Shown: one piece after another, positions 21,346-29,062 of the stretch
How positions within the stretch are numbered: position 1 is the first letter of the stretch
Layout: each line of letters begins with the position of its first letter
From: Caldilineaceae bacterium
Lineage (GTDB): Bacteria > Chloroflexota > Anaerolineae > Caldilineales > Caldilineaceae
Assembly (NCBI GenBank): GCA_014879855.1
Contig: JACSRH010000393.1
Coordinates: 1-29,062, forward strand
DNA length: 29,062 nucleotides
Direction of reading: 5' to 3'
Program-made: the position numbers and the translations under genes
The notes under the pieces: generated by a model
The model's database searches: none
Told to the model about the DNA's origin: nothing
Seen by the model: the letters and a program-made list of their open reading frames with translations, nothing else

Positions 21346-21659
21346 CTAAATTTTTTGGAGAAAAATTGTTTCAGGTTCCATGCCTCCAGCGCTGCGAGCA
21401 ATGCTGCGTCAGGTGGGCCAAAGCGGTAGATAATCAGGCCGTTGAGTAACAGGTCGCTTGGCGCTGCAATGAGATCGCGCAACAGCGTCTCAATGTATTG
21501 TAGCGCGCTGCGCTCAGGCGTCAATTCGCTCAACATGTGCACCACGCCGAGCAGACGCACGCCAACGGTAGGGCGCAACACGTTGCGAAAAGCCAACAAG
21601 ACAGCTTTTTCAGTTGGCTCAATGCGCTCGACTCTCCCGCGTCCCTGGAAAAACCCCGT
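21346..21659 (-). pseudogene. Small coding-like gene with non-standard start and frameshift
   Basis: The gap between the glycosyltransferase and ppsR holds an open frame with the codon usage of its neighbours. Its translation is protein-like, including RVERIEPTEKAVLLAFRN, LRPTVGVRLLGVVHMLSEL and LQYIETLLRDLIAAPSDL. A perfect gggagg lies 5 bases before ACG (21659-21657) in this frame, where ATG would be expected; the first usable alternatives are TTG codons at 21599 and 21596. At the 3' end the frame runs through AAAAAA (21356-21351) and then continues as an Arg/His-rich shadow inside ppsR. A -1 shift on the A6 run gives TAG at 21348-21346, just before ppsR. The product would be about 104 residues. 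The family is unknown to me. It is a decayed gene, a sequencing error, or a real gene using ACG and slippage. Confidence 0.5.
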
Positions 21660-21674
21660 TTTGCCCTCCCTTAA

Positions 21675-24101
<2,427 letters not shown>

Positions 24102-24111
24102 GTGGCTGCTT

Positions 24112-27100
24112 TCATCGTTGGGCGACAAACGGCTGAAAGATCAGATGCGAAGGCAGGCGCACACCAGCTACGGCGACATCGGCTTCCCCTTCGTCTGAAA
24201 TGACTTGCAGCCAGTAAAAAGGTCGTGCGTCGACCGGTATCGTGTTGTCCACCCAACGAAACGCGGCCATCGCGGGCGACAGTGCTGTCTGAACATCCGC
24301 CATCTGTCCATCTTCTATCACCAATTCGGCGCGGCTACGATCCAAGGTCGGCGCGCGCCACAGCGCGAAATGCTGGCCAGGTTGCAGGTCGCGCGCCACC
24401 CACTCGATCTGCACCGCACCCTTTTCATTGCGATACACATCGAAGCTGCACAGGCTGACAGGTCCGTCGTCAGCGTGGTCACCGGCCACCAGCGGCTCGA
24501 TCGCTGCTTGCCAATCTGCGCGGCCAACGCCAGGCGCGTCGTCGGCGACGCGCTGCCAATAGGTGGCGCTCGGCGTCATCTGCAGCCGGTCGCTGCTGTC
24601 GTAGCGGATGACATCAGCAAGCAGATAGGCGGAGTTTCCAGCGCTGTCGCTGCTCTGGGGCATTAACAAGCGCAATTCACCGCCGCCTTGACCCAGCCCC
24701 AAGGCAATCACCCCAGTGGCGAACCAGCCTGGAGGGGCGGCCCCGCGCGTGCAAAGCGTCTGTGGCAGCAGGTTGGCCGCGAGCAGCCGTCCATGGGCAG
24801 GGAGCGTCAGGCCGGGTGGAAATTGAAAGGCCAGGCCTTCGATCAGCCAGGTCCTGGTAGGATCGAGCGGGTCGTAAAGGGCGACAGGCGCATCGGTGAG
24901 GTTGGTCAGCTCCACCCATTGCGCTGCACTTGCTGCGTCGGGCAGAAGCTGCACTTTGGTGAGGGTGACGGGGCCAGTAACAGGCGCGCTGTTGGCGGCG
25001 CCCGGCGTGCTGGCTTGCGGGACATAAGCAACCCCGCCATCGGATGTGACGTAGCGGCCCAAGCTGCCGGCAAAGGCAGGCGCAAATGCGGTGACAGTGT
25101 GCACATACCCGGTGAACCATCCCTTGGCTGCCACCGAACTGAGTGTAATAGCCCCTGGCCCTGCGCCAAATGCCAGCGGTTGGCTGAGTTGAGAGAGAGG
25201 AATCGCCAGGTAGCCATTTGCCGCGATCACAGCGCTCCCCGTAATCTGGGCAGCGTTGGCGGGTTGATTGGCATAGGCTGGCGCGCCTGCTTGCCGTTCC
25301 GTTATCACCCATCCCCCCACGTCGACCGCGTGTGGCGCCGGGTTGTACAGCTCGATGGCGAGCATCTGCTTGGTCGCGGGGTCGAACAGAAATTCGTTGA
25401 GCAAAACTGGCGCGGGATCATCGGCGCCTGGCGACCCGCCAACCACGGTGCTGGCGCGCCAATACTGCGGCTGATTGGGATCGGCCAGCGCGTCAGGATC
25501 GGCCATGGTCAAGGAGAAGCCAATACCATCGGCATAGGTGGGCCAGCCATGCTTGTCGTCGTAGGTAATGCTGGTGAGAATGCGGTCGAAGGCGTCGCGT
25601 AATTCCAATGTTTCGCCGCCGTTGTTCAACTGACCGCTATATTGACCCTGCGCGGCAAGGCGGTAACGCGCCTGGAAGCGTTCAGCGTTTTCCGCCAGGA
25701 TCATAAAGGCGCCAGGCGCCAGCCGCGTTCCGATGGGGAAGATGTAGTTCACTGCGTTGCTCAGACGCATGTTTCCCAAATCGACTGGTGTTGTCCCTGT
25801 ATTCTTAATTTCGATAAATTCTAACTCGTCGCCAGGCGTATTGCCCCAATCGAGCGGGTTGTACATGATTTCCGTGATCCGGAGGGTGTTGATCGCGGAC
25901 AGCGTTGGCCCCGCAACTACAAATTGCTGAGGCAGCGACCAGTGGCTCCACCGTCCGCTGCTGTCCAGCATGCGCACGCGCACGCGGCAGGTTGTCCCCA
26001 CCGCGCAGATGCCGGCGGGCGCGGTGAACGTCGGCGTAAATGTACTGAATACGGACGACTTCCACGCGTTTTCCTCTTCGTAACGATAGGGCGCGCCCGC
26101 GACATAGCCGGGCAGCCCAGGCCAGGCCACCGCGGACGCCATCCATTGCATGCCGGCAAAGGTGTCCGCCCCTTGCGGATCGCTAAACGCGCTGGGCGCA
26201 AAGGTCAGATCGTCCGCAGGGAAGCCAGCGCGTCCGGTGTAGCGCAGCGTCGGCATGTCGGGTTGGTTATGGTCGCTGAGAAAGGTGAGGTCGATCCAGG
26301 TGCTGCGGTTGAAGGCCCATTCTTTCATCAACTGCACCATGCCCACAAAATTACGCGTTGGCGCCTGCCGGTAGAATGCGTTCTTGCGGCCCCGGTTTTC
26401 GATGACATATTTCGACTCCAGGATGGGGTTGAAGTCCCACATGGCGCGGTCGGCGTCGACCATGGATAAGCCGTTGCTTGGCGTATCGATGAGAGCCACC
26501 ATTTCATCGATCAGGAGACCCATCTGTTCGGGGTTGAAGACCAGGTCGCGCGTTTCACGCAGCACATTCTGATACTCGATCGCAAAGGCGGGCTGCGTCA
26601 GAACACGGTCGCGAAATGGCTCATTGCCGTACCCATAAAAGGTGTCAGCCCAGGTCAGATCGAGATCCCAGGGCCAGATCGACCATTGGTTGGTGACTGG
26701 ATTGCGGTAATAGTCGTAATTTTTGCCTTCATCGACATCATAGTGATGAACGGCTTCGAGCGCGGCGCGGAAGCGAAAATAATTGTCGACGTCAAACACC
26801 GATCTCCACCAGGTGCTGTCAAGGGTAAGGCGAGTGTAAGTCTGCATAAATCCATCAAGATCTGACCTGTCGCCAACCTGGCCCAGCCCCTGATTCTGCA
26901 GTTCCCCGGTCCCGTCATTCATCTTGTAGACATTGCCGTCCGGCAGGCCGCGCGCATCTAAAAAGCGTCCATCGATCTCTTCGACCGCGAGATAAAGTCC
27001 CCAGAAATCGGTGTCATATTGATTGGGGCTGCTCTCGTAGCTCTGGTCGACAACGCGGAAGTGGATGAAATGGGTGGCCGGAGACGGCACGCCGGCCATT

Positions 27101-28560
27101 GCAAAAACGCGCGCGGAGAGCGCTTCAAACAGGCCATGCTCGCCGCGATAGCCACGGTTGGCGTGCTGCATCCCGCTGGCAAGATTGAGTTTGTCCCACT
27201 CGGCGGGGTAGGGCCTGCCGTAGTTATCTTTTGCCTGGAAGCGATGGCCGGGCAAGAAGTTGAATTTCCATTTGTTTTTGCCAGTGGCGTAGCGAAAGAA
27301 CTGCCCGCGCGCACGAAATCCCACATGATCATAGACCACGCCATCGTAGACCAACGTCCCGCGCCAGCGGTATTCGCTGCCCATGTAGCCCTCGAAAAAG
27401 GTGGAGCCAGGCAGAAATTGCGCATTGAGCACATCAAGGTTGTCGGCGATCAGATGATAGGTCGGCAGGGCGCGCATCTGGTTGAAATCATAGAGGCTGG
27501 TCGGCGCGCCCGGCCACGGGTTGATCGCCGCCGCCCACGACGGCGCGCCATCATAAACGAAGAGGGCGAAATTGGGCTGCGGATCGTCGGGGGCTGGCGT
27601 CATGACCCGCCGGCCCGCGCCATCGGTGGCTTCGATGCGATAGCGCAGCAAAGTGCGATTCTGCACCACCGTAGCCGGCAGCGTCACGACGTAGAGTTGG
27701 CTATCCGCGGCTTGCATAGAATAAGGCGTCCAGGTGGTGGCGTAAGCCGCATCGGTGATGCGGATATACGCACCAGGCTTCACCACCTGCAACCACAGCG
27801 TGACTGCTCCAACGCCGTCGCGGTCCGTCACGCGCGCGCGAATGGTGACCGCGTCACTGCTGCGCGGCGCGGCTGGCTGATGCTCGACCGCTTGCACGAA
27901 GGGCGGCGTGTTGTCGGTCAGGCCGGCATTGGCAGCGCCCGGCGTGGGCGGCGCGGCGCGCCACGCGCCGGCAAGCTCATTGTCGGCGGCGCTGTTGATC
28001 AGGTTGATCGAGTGCTCCACCGTATACCCTGTGACCGGCCACGGAAATCCAACGCCATAGTCCACGCGATCGATCTCCTGGGCGCGCTCGTTGCGGAGCA
28101 GCAATGTGTCGCCGTCATTGGAGAGGCGTCCTTGCAGCGGCCCTACCGCCACTGCGCCGTAAGTGGCGCGCACCGCGGCGGGATCCATCGCCACGACCAG
28201 GAAGCCATGGGCGGCAATCGTCGCATCGCTGGGAAAAGCATAATCGACGCCACCTTCCAGCCGCCATCCTGCCAGGCTCACCATTTGGCCGCCTGGATTG
28301 ACCAGTTCGACATATTCGAGCGTGCGCGCGGCGGGTGAAGGGTCGTAGTGGATTTCATTGATCACAAGGGTGTTGGCCGCGGCCGCCACTGCTCCGTCCG
28401 CCACTGCTCCGTCCGCCAATGCCCCGTCCGCCAATGCCCCGTCCGCCAATGCCCCGTCGTCGGCGTGCGCGGGGAATTGACTGGAGAGCGCAAGCAGCAA
28501 CGTTATCCATACAGCCATTATCCCTACAGCCATTAGACGATAGCGCCAGATCAGTTGCAT
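24112..28560 (-). CDS. Large secreted CotH-like kinase protein with lamin-tail domains
   Basis: A 1482-residue exported protein. A signal peptide covers 1-33 (hydrophobic core, then AHA). A DGALA/DGAVA repeat (35-59) follows. Lamin-tail (LTD) beta domains are visible near 64-180 (TLVINEIHYDPSP), 905-1040 (LRITEIMYNPLDW), 1055-1160 (VLLNEFLFDP) and probably 1190-1320. The CotH kinase-like domain spans about 370-760, with KNYDYYRNPVTNQW followed by the key acidic WPWDLDLTW. CotH proteins phosphorylate spore-coat proteins in Bacillus; in non-sporing bacteria with LTD domains the target is unknown. The C-terminus ends IFQPFVAQR without a sortase signal or helix. ATG 28560 is preceded by ggtgat. 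It is the promoter-proximal gene before the glycosyltransferase. Confidence 0.9.
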   Translation of the reverse strand: MQLIWRYRLMAVGIMAVWITLLLALSSQFPAHADDGALADGALADGALADGAVADGAVAAAANTLVINEIHYDPSPAARTLEYVELVNPGGQMVSLAGWRLEGGVDYAFPSDATIAAHGFLVVAMDPAAVRATYGAVAVGPLQGRLSNDGDTLLLRNERAQEIDRVDYGVGFPWPVTGYTVEHSINLINSAADNELAGAWRAAPPTPGAANAGLTDNTPPFVQAVEHQPAAPRSSDAVTIRARVTDRDGVGAVTLWLQVVKPGAYIRITDAAYATTWTPYSMQAADSQLYVVTLPATVVQNRTLLRYRIEATDGAGRRVMTPAPDDPQPNFALFVYDGAPSWAAAINPWPGAPTSLYDFNQMRALPTYHLIADNLDVLNAQFLPGSTFFEGYMGSEYRWRGTLVYDGVVYDHVGFRARGQFFRYATGKNKWKFNFLPGHRFQAKDNYGRPYPAEWDKLNLASGMQHANRGYRGEHGLFEALSARVFAMAGVPSPATHFIHFRVVDQSYESSPNQYDTDFWGLYLAVEEIDGRFLDARGLPDGNVYKMNDGTGELQNQGLGQVGDRSDLDGFMQTYTRLTLDSTWWRSVFDVDNYFRFRAALEAVHHYDVDEGKNYDYYRNPVTNQWSIWPWDLDLTWADTFYGYGNEPFRDRVLTQPAFAIEYQNVLRETRDLVFNPEQMGLLIDEMVALIDTPSNGLSMVDADRAMWDFNPILESKYVIENRGRKNAFYRQAPTRNFVGMVQLMKEWAFNRSTWIDLTFLSDHNQPDMPTLRYTGRAGFPADDLTFAPSAFSDPQGADTFAGMQWMASAVAWPGLPGYVAGAPYRYEEENAWKSSVFSTFTPTFTAPAGICAVGTTCRVRVRMLDSSGRWSHWSLPQQFVVAGPTLSAINTLRITEIMYNPLDWGNTPGDELEFIEIKNTGTTPVDLGNMRLSNAVNYIFPIGTRLAPGAFMILAENAERFQARYRLAAQGQYSGQLNNGGETLELRDAFDRILTSITYDDKHGWPTYADGIGFSLTMADPDALADPNQPQYWRASTVVGGSPGADDPAPVLLNEFLFDPATKQMLAIELYNPAPHAVDVGGWVITERQAGAPAYANQPANAAQITGSAVIAANGYLAIPLSQLSQPLAFGAGPGAITLSSVAAKGWFTGYVHTVTAFAPAFAGSLGRYVTSDGGVAYVPQASTPGAANSAPVTGPVTLTKVQLLPDAASAAQWVELTNLTDAPVALYDPLDPTRTWLIEGLAFQFPPGLTLPAHGRLLAANLLPQTLCTRGAAPPGWFATGVIALGLGQGGGELRLLMPQSSDSAGNSAYLLADVIRYDSSDRLQMTPSATYWQRVADDAPGVGRADWQAAIEPLVAGDHADDGPVSLCSFDVYRNEKGAVQIEWVARDLQPGQHFALWRAPTLDRSRAELVIEDGQMADVQTALSPAMAAFRWVDNTIPVDARPFYWLQVISDEGEADVAVAGVRLPSHLIFQPFVAQR
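28384..28458 (-). repeat. 15-bp x 5 in-frame tandem repeat (DGALA/DGAVA)
   Basis: Five 15-bp units fill 28384-28458 on the plus strand: two gccactgctccgtcc copies, then three gccaatgccccgtc(c/g) copies. Read on the coding strand they give three DGALA and two DGAVA units, directly after the predicted signal-peptide cleavage site of the CotH-like protein. Confidence 0.95.
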
Positions 28561-28866
28561 ACATCACCGTTTGAAAGACAGAAGTTTTTCCCAAAGAATC
28601 ATGACGATCAAGCGCCCACCTTTAGCCGCTCAAAGGTGCAAAGATAACGTTACGCGTCCCCACTTTCCAGCTTCTGTCCTGGGCCAGCAAAATTACAGCA
28701 GAATCTCTAGGCGTGGCCGGTAAAATGTCGCAAGTAGTACAAGGCGTAACTTTGGGTTGGCGCTCACTTGGGGCTATTATAGCGGACGGATCGGCTTTGC
28801 TTCGAATTCAGTCTATGCATTCGTAGGCCTTCCGTCGCCTAAGCTTGTGTCAAAAAGGGTATGACC
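28561..28866. promoter_or_regulatory. Divergent intergenic region with plus-strand promoter candidate
   Basis: This 306-base gap separates two divergent genes for exported proteins. On the plus strand TTGGGT (28752-28757) lies 17 bases before TATTAT (28775-28780). The -10 box is good and the -35 box weak. Transcription would begin about 80 bases before the secreted gene at 28867. I found no convincing minus-strand promoter and no small gene in the region. Confidence 0.4.
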
Positions 28867-29062
28867 ATGAAACGAATTGTTCGACTTGTGGTGCTGGCGT
28901 TGGTGATTGCTGCCTGGCTGGTTAGCGGCCCGGCGCCCTCCCTGCCATTTTCTTCTCTATTTGCTTCGGTTTGGCCTGCCCCAGGCGTGGCGCTGGCGAA
29001 TCCAGAGGCTCCCAATAATGGCGGAACGCCCTTTGCCGGTCAAGTGCTCATTTCCAATACAG
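28867..29062 (+). CDS. N-terminus of a secreted protein, cut by right edge
   Basis: An open frame starting MKRIVRLVVLALVIAAW runs to the end of the window (65 codons seen). A basic start and a hydrophobic core (about 5-20) make a signal peptide. The following PAPGVALANPEAPNNGGTPF suggests cleavage near ALA, with a low-complexity mature start. ATG 28867 is favoured because aaaaaggg lies about 7 bases upstream; the ATG two codons earlier is too close to it. Nothing can be said of the function. It is divergent from the CotH-like gene, which is also exported. Confidence 0.7.
   Translation, partial: MKRIVRLVVLALVIAAWLVSGPAPSLPFSSLFASVWPAPGVALANPEAPNNGGTPFAGQVLISNT

Noticed and set aside
27019..28338. 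439-residue plus-strand open frame opposite the CotH-like gene
   Set aside because: Arg/His-rich shadow translation with no motifs, opposite a frame with clear CotH and lamin-tail domains.

Overview
The window most likely comes from a GC-rich member of the Chloroflexota, probably near Anaerolineae/Caldilineae. This is inferred from protein character: a three-gene menaquinol:cytochrome c reductase cluster with a diheme cytochrome c, a bacterial RIO1-type kinase, very long secreted CotH/lamin-tail proteins, and Thr/Pro-rich surface proteins. No rRNA or marker search was possible. There are 17 recognisable protein genes (one cut by the right edge), one 21-codon leader-like ORF and one apparently broken small gene. 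I saw no tRNA, rRNA, CRISPR array, transposase or phage gene.

Left part (1-9159): a 13-bp tandem repeat and a hairpin precede a minus-strand receiver-like gene that has lost its phosphoacceptor aspartate. A textbook sigma70 promoter (944-972) then drives Rieske protein, cytochrome b and diheme cytochrome c, the electron-transfer core from menaquinol to cytochrome c. An uncharacterised six-helix membrane protein and smc follow on the same strand.

Middle (9161-20368): smc converges, with one base between stop codons, on a minus-strand threonine synthase-rnc pair. The RNase III has alanine where a metal-binding aspartate is expected. An OsmC-type peroxidase and a short-chain dehydrogenase follow on the plus strand and converge on a RIO kinase. 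The RIO kinase is preceded by its own promoter, a Leu/Ile-rich 21-residue peptide with a perfect ribosome binding site, and two tandem intrinsic terminators. This arrangement looks like an attenuation leader. Upstream lies a FecR-domain membrane protein with a long Thr/Pro repeat region, then a nucleoside phosphorylase. A plus-strand pair encodes a hotdog thioesterase and the ribosome-associated GTPase HflX, ended by a clear terminator.

Right part (20465-29062): on the minus strand, a giant secreted CotH/lamin-tail protein is followed by a GT-C fold membrane glycosyltransferase, a small damaged gene and the PEP synthase/PPDK regulatory kinase-pyrophosphorylase. The CotH and glycosyltransferase genes each carry an in-frame 15-bp x 5 tandem expansion. 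A divergent secreted protein begins at 28867 and runs off the edge.

The most interesting items are the leader peptide/tandem terminator unit in front of the RIO kinase, the small gene with an ACG-like start and a homopolymer frameshift (21346-21659), and the altered RNase III active site.
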